DNA from: CAWDYA01 sp963806495
GTDB lineage: Bacteria; Acidobacteriota; Polarisedimenticolia; JACPZX01; DASXTC01
Assembly: GCA_963806495.1 (NCBI GenBank)
Contig: CAWDYA010000008.1
Span: forward strand, 496,001-560,000
Reading direction: 5' to 3'
DNA: 64,000 nt
Part shown: positions 24,206-35,924 of the stretch, piece after piece
Layout: the number at the start of each line of letters is the position of its first letter
Position numbering within the stretch: the stretch's first letter is position 1
Translations under genes and position numbers: made by a program
Notes under the pieces: generated by a model
What the model was told of the DNA's origin: nothing
Seen by the model: the letters and a program-made list of their open reading frames with translations, nothing else
Databases searched by the model: none

Positions 24206-25884
24206 CGCTGCTCTCCCTGGATCGCCCGTGTCTCGGCCTCGAGGGCCTCGGCGGCCTCGCCGTACTGCGGGTCCATCTCGAGCGCCTTGCGGAAGGAGGC
24301 GGCCGCCTCGCTGTGTCGTCCCGCGGCCGCCTGGATCTCGCCACGCTTGTAGTACATCTCCGGGAGATTGTCCGAGAACTGCTCGTCGTGCCGCGCCCCT
24401 GCGATCAACGCGTCGATCTCCCCGACCGCCCGATCCGTCTGCCCGCGCTCGACGTAGAGATCGGCGGCGATGATGAACTCGGAGGGACGGACATACCCGT
24501 AGTCGGATGGCGGCGACCAGGGGAGCAGCAGCATCACCAGCAGCCCCGCACCGACGATCGCGGCCGCCGGCGCGTAGCGTGTTGCGCGCGCGGCCCCCGC
24601 CACGCGCGCCACCGCGTAGCCCGCGAGGATGAGCAGCGCCATCGCCATCGGCTGCCGGTATCGCGACACGACGTGCGCCAGCAGGAACAGCGCGATACAC
24701 GAGAGAATGAAGAGAGGCAGGAGGGCACGACCCGGCTCGCGGCGGACTCCCCGCAGGGAAAGACCCAGCCCCGTCAGCCCGAAGGCGGCCACGGGAAGAA
24801 AGCGCAGGCCGTACCGGACCACCGGCGAGACGCGCGCCGCGTAGTAGAAGCTCGGGTTGTCGGGCACCTCGTACGCGCCCCACAGCGCCTTCATCTTGGT
24901 CCACTGCTTGCCGATCAGGCCGCCGTACCGGCCCCGGTACATCCTCAGCGTCTCGAGCATCGTGGGCAGCATCCGGTAGCCGGAGCTGCGCAGGATCGTG
25001 ACGGTGGAGGGCGGGATGTACGCTCCCGCGGGGCTCGCGTCGGGCGCGTTGCCCATCACGAAGGCGAGCGGGCCGCGTGTCGTGCTCGACAGCAGCGGCG
25101 CTCCCACCACCGCGTTGCGCACCAGCAGAGGCGAAAGGGCGATCGACGCGCCCGCAGCGAACAGGATCACCGGGCGCGCCGCGTCGACCAGGGACCGGCC
25201 CCGCGCCGGCCACGCCGTCGCCGCCCGCCAGGCCAGAGCCAGGGGGGCAAACAGCAGGATGGACGGCTCGGCAAGGTACCCGATGCCGAAGACCGCCCCC
25301 GCCGCCGCGTCGATCCAGCCACCCCGTTGCCTGTCACGCCCCGCCCCGGCCGCCGCCAGCGCTATCAGGAGGCCGATCTGCGTGGTCATGACCACCGTCC
25401 CGCGCAGGATCTCGGCGTCGTACATCACGAACGGCGCGAAGACCGCCGCGCCCAGACCGGCGACCCAGGCGGCACCCGTGCCGTACAGTCTCGCGGCCAG
25501 CAACGCGATCAGACCGCAGTTGACCGCCCCGAGGACGAGCTGCAGCAGCCGGAACGCATCCAGGCTTCCCGTGAGGGCCACGACGGCGGCGATGAGATAG
25601 GGATACAGCGGCGGCTGATAGTAGACATGGGCCCCGAACCAGGAGTTCCAGACCTCGGGAGGGGCGATCCGCTCCTGCCACTCGAAGTAGGGACGGAAGG
25701 TGTCGATGTCGAGCCAGTCCCCCCCGGCGAGATGCCGCGCCCAGGCCGCAAACTGGTGCATGTCCGAGTTGGTCCAGGTCGTGTACAGGTCGTGGTACGG
25801 GAGGCCCCAGGTGAACACCAGATGCGCGAGCCGGACGGCCAGACCGGCGAGGACGACCGCCGCGAAGAGCCGGCGACCGTTCAC
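24202..25884 (-). CDS. Membrane glycosyltransferase (GT39/ArnT-like) with C-terminal TPR
   Basis: The 560-residue protein has about eleven membrane spans from residue 6 to 465. The first extracytoplasmic loop contains TNSDMHQFAAWARHLAGGDW and later YYQPPLYPYL, the layout of GT-C enzymes (PMT/ArnT-like) that use polyprenyl-phosphate sugars. Residues about 480-555 form two or three TPR units (GRHSEAAASFRKALEMDPQYGEA). The substrate is unknown. The upstream gene encodes a dolichol-phosphate-mannose-synthase-like enzyme that could supply its donor. The GTG start overlaps that gene by 4 bp. Confidence 0.82.
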   Translation of the reverse strand: MNGRRLFAAVVLAGLAVRLAHLVFTWGLPYHDLYTTWTNSDMHQFAAWARHLAGGDWLDIDTFRPYFEWQERIAPPEVWNSWFGAHVYYQPPLYPYLIAAVVALTGSLDAFRLLQLVLGAVNCGLIALLAARLYGTGAAWVAGLGAAVFAPFVMYDAEILRGTVVMTTQIGLLIALAAAGAGRDRQRGGWIDAAAGAVFGIGYLAEPSILLFAPLALAWRAATAWPARGRSLVDAARPVILFAAGASIALSPLLVRNAVVGAPLLSSTTRGPLAFVMGNAPDASPAGAYIPPSTVTILRSSGYRMLPTMLETLRMYRGRYGGLIGKQWTKMKALWGAYEVPDNPSFYYAARVSPVVRYGLRFLPVAAFGLTGLGLSLRGVRREPGRALLPLFILSCIALFLLAHVVSRYRQPMAMALLILAGYAVARVAGAARATRYAPAAAIVGAGLLVMLLLPWSPPSDYGYVRPSEFIIAADLYVERGQTDRAVGEIDALIAGARHDEQFSDNLPEMYYKRGEIQAAAGRHSEAAASFRKALEMDPQYGEAAEALEAETRAIQGEQR

Positions 25885-27095
25885 GATGGCGGTCTCCGCC
25901 CGGTCCCGAGGATGCTGTAGAAGAACGACGAGAAGAACACCTGGACGCCGATGACGGTCAGCGTGAGCGCGATCAGGGCGGGTCGGACCCGGACCTGCCC
26001 GCCGAACGAGTACCCCATGTGGATCCACTGGTAGAGGATCTCGAGGTTCAGCCCGACGCCCGCGAGCGTGAGGATCGCACCCGCGGCGAGCCCCCGCTCC
26101 AGATTGAACCAGGAGAACAGCCGCGAGAGCAGCGGGTCCTCCGGCTCGAACCCTTCCGTCATGGAGAAGATCCGCGCGAAGAACCCGATGTTGAGGATGT
26201 CGAAGCCCAGCACCACCATCATGCTGCCGAGGATCATCCAGTGGTAGTCGACCAGGAGGCCGTTGACCGTGTAAGGGCCGAACGCCATCACCGCCATGAG
26301 CACCGAACCGAGCGCGAGCATCGTGGCTCCGGGGATGACGAACAGATGGGTGGGGCTGAGCATGAACATCATCTTCAGATGGCGCCACCCGTCGTGAAAG
26401 GACCGCAGATGGGGCCGGCCGGGGCGGCCCCCCTTGTGCAGGGTGATCGGAATCTCCGCGATCCGCAGCCTGCGGCGCGCCGCCTTGATGATCATCTCCG
26501 AGGCGAACTCCATCCCGGTGGTGCGCAGGCCGAGCCCGCGCGCCGCCGTGGCCGTGATCGACCGCATACCGCAGTGGGCGTCCGAGACGCCGGCGTGAAA
26601 CAGGACGTTCAGGATGGCGGAGAGGATCGGGACGCCGATGTAGCGGTGATGCCAGGGCATCGCCCCGGGCTCGATCTTCCCCTTCAGCCGCGTGCCCATC
26701 ACCATGTCCGCGCCGTCGCGCAGCGGCTGGATGAACCCCTCGAGAGCCGAGAAGTCGTAGGTGTCGTCGGCGTCGCCCATCACGAGGTAGCGTCCCCGGG
26801 CGGCGGCGAACCCGGACAGGTACGCCTGCCCGTAACCCCTGCGCGCCTCGGTCACGACGCGCGCACCCGCGGACCGCGCGAGCCGCGCCGACTGGTCGGT
26901 GGATCCGTTGTCGACCACGATGACCTCGCCGCGCACGCCCATCCGGGTGAGGGCGGTGCGGGCCTTGGCCACGCAGGCGCCGACCGTCGTCTCCTCGTTC
27001 AGGCAGGGGATGATGACGGACACCTCGAACTCCTGATCGTGGGCCGGCCGGGCGCCGCGGTCCTCCGTCATCGACGATCCATCCGGGGTGGTCAC
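25881..27095 (-). CDS. GT2 family glycosyltransferase, dolichol-phosphate sugar synthase-like
   Basis: The 404-residue protein has a GT-A domain at about 24-250, with VSVIIPCLNEETTVG, VVDNGSTD and the metal motif MGDADDTYD, followed by four membrane spans (about 262-400). This matches GT2 enzymes that move a sugar from a nucleotide donor onto polyprenyl phosphate. The downstream GT39-like protein would be a natural user of that product. GTG 27095 overlaps the uvrD stop by 4 bp (GTGA). Sugar specificity is not readable from sequence. Confidence 0.88.
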   Translation of the reverse strand: MTTPDGSSMTEDRGARPAHDQEFEVSVIIPCLNEETTVGACVAKARTALTRMGVRGEVIVVDNGSTDQSARLARSAGARVVTEARRGYGQAYLSGFAAARGRYLVMGDADDTYDFSALEGFIQPLRDGADMVMGTRLKGKIEPGAMPWHHRYIGVPILSAILNVLFHAGVSDAHCGMRSITATAARGLGLRTTGMEFASEMIIKAARRRLRIAEIPITLHKGGRPGRPHLRSFHDGWRHLKMMFMLSPTHLFVIPGATMLALGSVLMAVMAFGPYTVNGLLVDYHWMILGSMMVVLGFDILNIGFFARIFSMTEGFEPEDPLLSRLFSWFNLERGLAAGAILTLAGVGLNLEILYQWIHMGYSFGGQVRVRPALIALTLTVIGVQVFFSSFFYSILGTGRRPPS

Positions 27096-29390
27096 CCCGC
27101 GACCCTCTGCAGGTTCGCGTACCGCGTCATCAGCTTCTTGCGCCCCCAGCCCGCGAACCGCACCGTCGCCTTCTGCTTGTCGCCGGAGCCCTCGATCCCC
27201 TCGACCTCTCCATAGCCGAACTGGGCGTGGAACACCTTCATCCCGACGCTCAGCCCGCCCGGCGCGTCGTCATCATCGGGGACGTCGCTGACATCCTCGT
27301 CGCCCAGATCCGGCTCGCGCCTGGCCGGGGCCCGCCTGAACACCGTAGCCGATCCTCGCCAGGAGGCACGCCACGGGCTCTCCGGCCGCGGGGCGACGCG
27401 CCAGTCCGCCGAGATGTCGTTGAAGAGATCGGGATCCCGTCCCAGGCCCACCTCCATCAGGAACCGCGACGGCTCGTTGAGCATGAGGCTGCCGAAGGCG
27501 CGCCTCTGCATCGCGCCGGTGAGAAACAACCGCTCCTTCGCGCGGGTGATGCCGACGTAGCAGAGCCGGCGCTCCTCCTCAATCTCCTCGTTGTCGGCGG
27601 CCTGCACGGATCGGGCATGGGGGAAGAGGTTCTCCTCCATGCCCACCATGAACACGACGGGAAACTCGAGCCCCTTTGCGCAGTGCAGCGTCATCAGGTT
27701 CACGCCGGCGTCACCGGTCACCGATTCGATGTCCGACACGAGCGCGGCCCCGTCGAGAAACTCCGCCAGCGTCGTCTCCCCCGCGGCCTCGCGCTCCTGT
27801 GCGGCCGCGATGAGCTGCTGGATGTTCTCGATGCGCGACTCGACGTCGCCCGGCTCCGTGCGCCGCAGATACGCCTCGTACTCCACTTTCTTCACCAGGT
27901 CGATCAGGATCGACGAACCGGGCTCGCCCGCCCGCGCGCGCTCGCGCAACCCAGAGAGCAGATCGGCGAGACGTCTCAGCGCCCGCGTCGATCGGGCCGG
28001 CGGCTCCTGGCCGGCCGCCTTCTCCATCGAGGCGTACAGGCTGATCCCCTCCGCGCGTGCCGCCTCGTCGAGACCCTCGATGGTGACCTTCCCGAGACCT
28101 CGCGGCGGCACGTTGAGCACGCGGCGCAGCGAGACGTCGTCGGACGGGTTCATGACCAGCCGCAGGTAGGCCAGCAGGTCCTTGATCTCCTTGCGGTCGT
28201 AGAACCGCAGCCCCCCGTAGATCCGGTACGGGATGCGGGAGCTCATCAAGGCCTCCTCGATGAGCCTCGATTGCGCGTTGGTGCGATAGAGCACGGCGAT
28301 GTCGGACAGGTCGCAGTCGCCCGTCTTCCCGGCGACGCCGGTCAGCGACCGGATCTGGCTGGCAACGAAGGCCGCCTCGTCGCGGTCGGTCTCCGCCTGC
28401 AGGCAGGTGATCCGCTCTCCCTCCGGTTTCTCCGTCCAGAGCTCCTTCTCGATCCGGCCGCGATTGTGCCGGATGACGTTGCCGGCCGCCTCGAGGATGC
28501 GTGCCGTGGACCGGTAGTTGCGCGTCAGCTTGACCACGCGCGCCTTCGGATAGTCCTCCTCGAAGCGGAGGATGTTGCCGATGTCGGCGCCGCGGAAGCG
28601 ATAGATCGACTGGGAGTCGTCCCCCACGACGCACAGGTTTCCGGTTCCCGCAGCCAGGGTCCTTATCAGCGCGTACTGCGACTTGTTCGTGTCCTGGTAT
28701 TCATCCACCAGGAGATAGCGGGTCCGCGCGCGCTCGCGTTGCTCCACCTCGGGATGCTCACCGAAGAGCCGCAGCACGTTGAGGATCAGGTCGTCGAAAT
28801 CCATGGCGTTGTTGGCGCGCAGCTTGCGGGTGTAGACGCCGTAGGCGTGCTGCACGGCGTCCGAGACCGGATCCCTCAGGGCCGCCTCGATATCGCGCTG
28901 GTCGACGAACCGGTTACGCACCGAGCTTGATCCGGTGCAGCAGGGCGCGCGGCGGGTAACGGTCGGTGTCGAGCTTCAGCTCCGCGACGACCTCCTTCAT
29001 CAGGGCGGTCTGGTCGGCGGTGTCGAAGACGAGGAAGTCTCGCTGATAGCCGAGCCGCTCGGCCTCGAACCGCAGAAGCCGCAGGCACAGCGAGTGGAAG
29101 GTGCCCATCCTCATGCCGTCGGCGCGCGCGGGGATCCGCTCCAGCAGATCCGCGACGCGGCCCTTCATCTCGGCGGCCGCCTTGTTGGTGAAGGTGACGG
29201 CGACGATCTCGCGAGGATCGACCCCCATGCTGTGAATGACCCAGGCGATCCGGTGGGTGAGGACGCGGGTCTTGCCCGAACCGGCTCCCGCGATGACGAG
29301 GACCGGCCCTTCGGTCGCCAGGACCGCCTCGCGCTGCTGCTCGTTGAGCCCGTCGATGAGCTCGCTGCTGAATTCCCCGCCGTTGCTCAA
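27092..29390 (-). CDS. UvrD/PcrA superfamily I DNA helicase, frame broken by one base
   Basis: The N-terminal part (29390 to 28914) begins LNEQQREAVLATEGPVLVIAGAGSGKT, the Walker A of SF1A helicases. It stops after LLHRIKLGA. A second frame (28921 to 27092) resumes at RNRFVDQRDIE and continues with DEYQDTN, QSIYRFRGAD, LTRNYRS, VNLMTLHCAKGLEF and a C-terminal Tudor-like VGMKVFHAQFGYGEVEGIEG. Removing one base near 28916-28919 restores a normal protein of about 765 residues. This family unwinds DNA in repair and clears RecA or transcription complexes. TTG 29390 follows GGAGG. The break is probably a sequence error, as the gene is usually essential. Confidence 0.85.
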
Positions 29391-29451
29391 ACGGGAACGC
29401 CTCCGCCCTGCATGTGATGAGAACCGGGCGCGACGGGCCTCCCCCCGCGGG

Positions 29452-31299
<1,848 letters not shown>

Positions 31300-31300
31300 A

Positions 31301-32782
31301 TCAGCGCTTCTCCTGCCCCTTGCGCGAGGCACGCGCACGGCCACCGGACGCAGCCGACGAGCTGCGACTGCGCCGCCGTTTGACCCAATCCTTGATGATC
31401 CGCAGCTCGGCCCGCGTCAGCGCGAGCGCATGCGCGGGGACGTCCCGTGTGATCGTCGACCCGGCGCCCACGTAGGCGCCGCGGCCGACGCGCACCGGCG
31501 CGACGAGCTGCGTGTCGCTGCCGATGAACACCCCGTCGTCCAGGGTGGTCGTGTTCTTGTTGACGCCGTCGTAGTTGCAGGTGATCGTGCCCGCGCCGAT
31601 GTTGCATCCCCTGCCGATCCGCGCGTCGCCGAGATAGGCGAGGTGGTTCGCCTTCGACCCCCGGCCGAGACGCGACTTCTTGACCTCGACGAAGTTGCCG
31701 ACGTGCACCTCCTCGTCCAGCCGGGCGCCCGGACGCAGATGGGCGAACGGCCCGATCTTGACGCCGCGGGCGACCCGCGCCTCGTGGATCACGCACATGT
31801 CGCGCACGAGCGCACCGTCCGCGATCGTCGAGTCGGTGATGTGTGTCAGGGTTCCGATGGTGACCCCCTTGCCGATGACGGTGCTGCCCTCGAGATGCAC
31901 CATCGGATGGATGACACTGTCACGCCCGACCCTGACGCCGGAGTCGATGTAGGTGCAGTCCGGGTCCACGATGGTGACTCCCTGCTCCATCAACTCCTGC
32001 GCGTGGCGCCGGTACAGGATCTTCCCGGCGCGTGCCAGCTCGGCCCGGTCGTTGACCCCCAGCACCTCTTCGGCGTCCGGGTGCGCGTAGGCCTCGACCC
32101 GCGCTCCGCGGTCGCGGAGGATCGGGAAGATGTCGGGCAGGTAGTATTCCCTCTGAGCGTTGCTCCGCCCGGTCGCCCTGAGGGCCGCGAACAGCGCCTC
32201 GGCGTCGGCGCAGTACAGGCCGGCGTTGATCTCCCTGATGCCCCGCTGTCCGGCCGTGGCGTCCCGGTCCTCCACAATCGACAACAGCGCGCCCCTGTCG
32301 TCGCGCCGGACCCGGCCGTACCCGGACGGATCGTCCACGAGGGTCGTCAGCACGGTAGCGACGGCCCGGGTGCGCCGATGATGCCTCAGCAGCGCCCGCA
32401 GCGTCGAGGGGCGGATCAGCGGTACGTCGCCGTTGAGCACCAGCACGAGGGCCCCCGGGCCCGCGCCGTGCCTGCGCATGAGAGGCTCGGCCTGAAGCAC
32501 GGCATGGGCCGTTCCGAGCTGCTCCTTCTGCGTGGCGAACTCCGGCGGCCGGCGGCCCGTGGAAAGCGCCCGCGTCACCTCGGCCGCCTGGTTGCCCACC
32601 ACCGCCGTGAGCGAGGCGGGCCGCAGCGCCGCGGCCGCGCGGGCGACGTGACAGACCATCGGCGCCCCTCCCACCTCGTGCAGGAGCTTGATCCGGGTCG
32701 AGCGCATGCGCTTGCCCTGACCGGCAGCCAGGATGAGCGCGTGCAGGGAGCCCGGGCCGCCGCGTCCGGCGCGCGGGGCCAT
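31301..32782 (-). CDS. glmU: Bifunctional UDP-GlcNAc pyrophosphorylase / GlcN-1-P acetyltransferase
   Basis: GlmU acetylates the GlmM product and uridylylates it to UDP-GlcNAc. The 493-residue protein has the uridylyltransferase loop LILAAGQGKRM (Lys in place of the usual Thr in GxGTRM). VLNGDVPLI and REYYLPDIFPIL follow. From about residue 265 there is a left-handed beta-helix with KSRLGRGSKANHLAYLGDA and GAGTITCNYDGVNK. The C-terminal tail is Ser/Arg-rich. It overlaps the yvcK stop by 1 nt (TGATG). Confidence 0.96.
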   Translation of the reverse strand: MAPRAGRGGPGSLHALILAAGQGKRMRSTRIKLLHEVGGAPMVCHVARAAAALRPASLTAVVGNQAAEVTRALSTGRRPPEFATQKEQLGTAHAVLQAEPLMRRHGAGPGALVLVLNGDVPLIRPSTLRALLRHHRRTRAVATVLTTLVDDPSGYGRVRRDDRGALLSIVEDRDATAGQRGIREINAGLYCADAEALFAALRATGRSNAQREYYLPDIFPILRDRGARVEAYAHPDAEEVLGVNDRAELARAGKILYRRHAQELMEQGVTIVDPDCTYIDSGVRVGRDSVIHPMVHLEGSTVIGKGVTIGTLTHITDSTIADGALVRDMCVIHEARVARGVKIGPFAHLRPGARLDEEVHVGNFVEVKKSRLGRGSKANHLAYLGDARIGRGCNIGAGTITCNYDGVNKNTTTLDDGVFIGSDTQLVAPVRVGRGAYVGAGSTITRDVPAHALALTRAELRIIKDWVKRRRSRSSSAASGGRARASRKGQEKR

Positions 32783-33825
32783 CAGGCGCCCCGCCGCAGG
32801 GCGGGACGGTTCCGCGCCTGCGCCGGGATCCGCGCGTGCAGCGAGAGGATGCTGCGGGCGAGCTTGTCGGGATCGTGGCGGACGATGCCGGGGCGCGTGG
32901 TCTCCTCCACCATCACGCGACGTCTCACCACGCGCACGCCCAGCTTCTCGAACCGTGCCGTGTCGACCGCGACCATATCGGCCCCGTCACGCCGGTAGCG
33001 ACGCAGGGCGGCGCGTGAAGGCAGCGCCGAGTTCACGACCGCCACGTCGATGAGGCCGGGACCGCACAACTCCAGTACCCGGCGAAGATGATCCGATGCC
33101 GTGAATCCGGGTGTCTCGCCCGGCTGGGTCATGACGTTGCAGATGAAAACCTTGACCGCGTGCGAGGCGCGGATCGCCTCCGCCACGCCGGGCACCAGCA
33201 GCGTCGGAACCAGGCTGGTGAAGAGCGAGCCGGGGCCCACCGTGATGATGTCGGCCGAGCGCAGCGCCGCGAGCGTCTCCGGGAGCGGCCGGCAGTCGGC
33301 CGGCTCGAGCCGCACGGCGCTGATCGGCACTGCGGCCTTCGAGATCCGCGACTCGCCCCGCACCCGGGTGCCGTCGGCGAGGTCGGCCACAAGATGCACG
33401 TTCTGCGTGGTAGCCGGGTAAATCGTTCCCTTGATCGCGAGCACGTCGCTCGCGGCCTTGATCGCCTGGAGAAAATCACCCTTGACGCTGGTCAGGGCGG
33501 TCAGCAGGAGGTTGCCGAGCGAGTGTCCCCCGAGCTGGCCGTTGCCGTTGAACCGGAACTGGAAGAGCTGCGAGAGCAGGGCCGTGTGATCGCTCAGCGC
33601 CACGATGCAGTTGCGGATGTCGCCGGGAGGCAGGATCTGGAACTCGCTTCGCAGCCTTCCGGACGAGCCACCGTCGTCGGTCACCGCCACGACCGCGGTC
33701 AGGCTCTCGAGATGGACCCTGCGCCGGGCGCCCACGTACTTCTTCAGCCCGGACAGGAGGGTGGCCATTCCCGTGCCGCCGCCGAGAGACACGGCGCGCA
33801 GGCCATGGCCTCGCGATGAGCTCAC
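32782..33825 (-). CDS. YvcK/CofD-like UDP-sugar-binding regulator
   Basis: The 347-residue protein begins with LGGGTGMATLLSGLKKY and has VTDDGGSSGRLR, PPGDIRNCIVAL, NGNGQLGGHSLGNLLL, ITVGPGSLFTSLVPTLLV and VFICNVMTQPGETPGF, all hallmarks of YvcK (gluconeogenesis factor). In Bacillus and mycobacteria YvcK/CuvA binds UDP-GlcNAc-type sugars and supports wall synthesis. Here it is fused into one operon with glmU and glmS, which make that ligand. It is distinguished from F420 enzyme CofD by the overall motif set. The start overlaps the TPR gene stop by 4 bp. Confidence 0.9.
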   Translation of the reverse strand: MSSSRGHGLRAVSLGGGTGMATLLSGLKKYVGARRRVHLESLTAVVAVTDDGGSSGRLRSEFQILPPGDIRNCIVALSDHTALLSQLFQFRFNGNGQLGGHSLGNLLLTALTSVKGDFLQAIKAASDVLAIKGTIYPATTQNVHLVADLADGTRVRGESRISKAAVPISAVRLEPADCRPLPETLAALRSADIITVGPGSLFTSLVPTLLVPGVAEAIRASHAVKVFICNVMTQPGETPGFTASDHLRRVLELCGPGLIDVAVVNSALPSRAALRRYRRDGADMVAVDTARFEKLGVRVVRRRVMVEETTRPGIVRHDPDKLARSILSLHARIPAQARNRPALRRGA

Positions 33826-34406
33826 TGAGCCCCCTCGGGCTCCTTGCCAAGCAGTCCCATGAACTTCACGTCCTCGTGCAGCCCGTCGAAGTCGGCATCG
33901 TTGAGAGCGTAGACACGGTTCGACGGGTTCAGCTCGATCGCCTTCGCTAGGTGGGCCACGGCGCCCACGCTGTCGTTACGCAGCCCGCACACCGCGGCGA
34001 GCTGGTAATGCACCTTGTCGCTGGCGGGGTCCTGCTTGATCGCCTGCTCGAACAGCGATGCCGCCTCATCGAGATGCCCGTCGTTGGCCGCCACCACGCC
34101 GTGGTAGTACAGATCCTCGGCCTCCTTCGGCCGTGGAGCCTCGCCCCGGTCGCGTTCCCTGCAGATGCTCCCGTAGACTCGCGCACGGTCGCAGATCTCG
34201 CGCTCCGTGGGGTACTCGCTGATGATCGCGTCGAACAGCGAGCCGGCCTTGGCGTAGTCCTTCTTGGAGAACGCTTTCACCGCCTGCTCGAAGTCCGAGA
34301 TCGCCTTGTCGAGGCTCACCGTGCGGGCGGGCGGCGCCTTCTTCTTCGGCGGCGCGGTCGATTTTTTGGCTCTGGAGGAAGAGGACTTGCGGATCGAGGT
34401 CTTCAA
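33822..34406 (-). CDS. Small cytoplasmic TPR protein heading the yvcK-glmUS operon
   Basis: The 194-residue protein has a basic Lys/Ser/Pro-rich N-terminus (residues 1-28) and no signal peptide. TPR units cover about 33-170, including DFEQAVKAFSKKDYAKAGSLFDAIISEYP and DGHLDEAASLFEQAIKQDPASDKVHYQLA. It is the first gene of the operon, behind a good promoter (34476-34505). Partner proteins are unknown. Translational overlap with yvcK suggests a shared role in envelope precursor control, which is inference. Confidence 0.75.
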   Translation of the reverse strand: MKTSIRKSSSSRAKKSTAPPKKKAPPARTVSLDKAISDFEQAVKAFSKKDYAKAGSLFDAIISEYPTEREICDRARVYGSICRERDRGEAPRPKEAEDLYYHGVVAANDGHLDEAASLFEQAIKQDPASDKVHYQLAAVCGLRNDSVGAVAHLAKAIELNPSNRVYALNDADFDGLHEDVKFMGLLGKEPEGAQ

Positions 34407-34475
34407 GGCATATCACCTATGTGTTTGGCAGAGGGGGTTTGGGGTTACCGGGCCGCTATCCCTTGTGGACCGCTC

Positions 34476-34505
34476 ATTATAGGAACCTCCCCTCCCACCC
34501 GTCAA
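34476..34505 (-). promoter_or_regulatory. Sigma70-type promoter of the TPR-yvcK-glmU-glmS operon
   Basis: On the minus strand TTGACG (34500-34505) is followed after 18 bp by TATAAT (34476-34481). This is the best sigma70 consensus match in the window. Transcription would start about 65 nt before the TPR gene ATG at 34406. Confidence 0.75.
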
Positions 34506-34530
34506 CAAGCCCGGGGGCGCCGGGAGATGC

Positions 34531-34536
34531 TAATAT
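34531..34536 (+). promoter_or_regulatory. Probable -10 box for folK
   Basis: TAATAT (overlapping TATAGA at 34534-34539) lies about 57 nt before the folK ATG, back to back with the minus-strand promoter at 34476-34505. No convincing -35 box is seen. Confidence 0.35.
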
Positions 34537-34592
34537 AGACGCACTCTTGCCCATTTCCACCGTCGTCCCGGCGGGCAGCCACCGCTAAGCTC

Positions 34593-35150
34593 ATGCAAAT
34601 GAAAGAGTTGATCGAGACGATCCATATCGGTCTGGGCGCGAGGCATGGCGACAGGCTGGCGAATCTCCGCTCGGCCCTCGAGCAGCTCTCGCGCCGGAGG
34701 ATGTCGATCGAACGGGTCTCTCCGGTGTACGAGACGGAACCGATCGACCTGCCGGGCGACGAGACGCTGCTCAACGCCGCGGCCGCCCTGCGGACGGCGC
34801 TCACCCCACGGCAGGTGCTGGACGCCTGCCTCGAGGTCGAGCGCCTCCTCGGCAGGCAGCGCTCCGGCGAGCCGGCCGGGGGGCCCGACCCGGGGCCGCG
34901 TCCCATCGACCTCGACCTGCTCCTGTACGGGGGCCGGGTCGTGACGGCCGACGGGATGACCATCCCCCACCCCCGGCTCCATCTCAGGCGTTTCGTGCTG
35001 GCGCCTCTGGCCGAGATCGCGCCCTCGGCGATCCATCCTGTCCTGGGTGTCGACATTCAGACGCTGAGCGCGCGATGCGAGGACGAGGCCGCCGTCCGCC
35101 GGATCGCGCCGCCATCCGCCCTGTGGCCACCCCGCGGGGGGGGGAAATGA
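34593..35150 (+). CDS. folK: 2-amino-4-hydroxy-6-hydroxymethyldihydropteridine pyrophosphokinase
   Basis: FolK transfers pyrophosphate from ATP to the pterin that FolP then joins to p-aminobenzoate. The 185-residue protein opens IHIGLGARHGDRLANLRSAL (the GLGSNLGD motif in variant form). It has SPVYETEPI, then RPIDLDLLLYGG and PHPRLHLRRFVLAPLAEIAP. The last 25 residues are an unstructured basic tail. It begins a plus-strand run with a deoxynucleoside kinase and panBCD. A second start, ATG 34602, is possible. Confidence 0.95.
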   Translation: MQMKELIETIHIGLGARHGDRLANLRSALEQLSRRRMSIERVSPVYETEPIDLPGDETLLNAAAALRTALTPRQVLDACLEVERLLGRQRSGEPAGGPDPGPRPIDLDLLLYGGRVVTADGMTIPHPRLHLRRFVLAPLAEIAPSAIHPVLGVDIQTLSARCEDEAAVRRIAPPSALWPPRGGGK

Positions 35151-35164
35151 GCCGTTCATCGTCG

Positions 35165-35193
35165 TTGCAGCCGCGACCGGCTTCCGATAACAT
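35165..35193 (+). promoter_or_regulatory. Promoter of the deoxynucleoside kinase gene, probably leaderless
   Basis: TTGCAG (35165-35170), a 17 bp spacer and TAACAT (35188-35193) form a good sigma70-type promoter. The ATG at 35202 is 8 nt after the -10 box and no Shine-Dalgarno sequence fits between, so the message probably starts at or within a base or two of the start codon. Confidence 0.6.
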
Positions 35194-35201
35194 GGCGCGC
35201 C

Positions 35202-35837
35202 ATGCAAGCCAGGTTCATCGCTGTCGAGGGTCCGATCGGCGTCGGCAAGTCGAGTCTCGTCGATCTCCTGGCCACCCGCTTCAACGCGGTCAAGGTCATG
35301 GAGAAGATCGAGAACCCGTTCCTGCGCGACTTCTACCGGGAGAAAGCGGGCGCCGCCTTCCAGGCGCAGCTGTTTTTCCTGCTGAACCGCTACGTGCAGC
35401 AGCGGGATCTCTCCCAGTCCGACCTTTTCCAGCAGTTCACCCTTTGCGACTACATCTTCGCCAAGGACAAGATATTCGCCTACCTGAACCTGGACGACTC
35501 CGAGCTGATGCTGTACGAGCGGATATACGCCCTGCTGTCGGAGTCGCTCCCGAGCCCCGATCTGGTGATCTATCTGCAGGCCTCCACCGAGGTCCTGGTG
35601 GAGCGGATCCGCAAGCGCCGGCGGGACTATGAGGCGGAAATATCGGCCAAGTACCTCGAGGACCTGAATCAGGCCTATAATTACTTCTTCTATCACTACA
35701 AGGAGACGCCGCTGCTGGTCATCAACACGACCGACATCGATTTCGTGGAGAACGAGTCGGATCTGGAGGACCTGGTGGCGCAGATAAGGGACATGGGCAA
35801 GGGGGTCCAGTACTACAGGCCGATGTCCAAGCGGTAG
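35202..35837 (+). CDS. Deoxynucleoside kinase (dAK/dGK type)
   Basis: The 211-residue protein has a P-loop GPIGVGKS (10-17), the DFYREK substrate region, LYERIY (LYERIYALL near 107-115) and the lid RIRKRRRDYE near 144-153. This is the dNK family that phosphorylates deoxyadenosine, deoxyguanosine or deoxycytidine for salvage. The exact base cannot be read off. It follows folK by 51 bp but has its own promoter-like sequence, and precedes panB. The folK-dNK-panBCD order recurs in several deep-branching phyla (established from general knowledge). Confidence 0.88.
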   Translation: MQARFIAVEGPIGVGKSSLVDLLATRFNAVKVMEKIENPFLRDFYREKAGAAFQAQLFFLLNRYVQQRDLSQSDLFQQFTLCDYIFAKDKIFAYLNLDDSELMLYERIYALLSESLPSPDLVIYLQASTEVLVERIRKRRRDYEAEISAKYLEDLNQAYNYFFYHYKETPLLVINTTDIDFVENESDLEDLVAQIRDMGKGVQYYRPMSKR

Positions 35838-35924
35838 ACGGGCCACCCGCAACACCGGAGAAACACGCAACAGGAAGACCTGCCGCCATTTCCCCCGACA
35901 TCCGCGGGGAGAAAGGAGACGACA

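Noticed and set aside
35838..35924. Riboswitch before panB
   Set aside because: The 87-bp gap shows only a ribosome site and no conserved aptamer-like fold that I can recognise.
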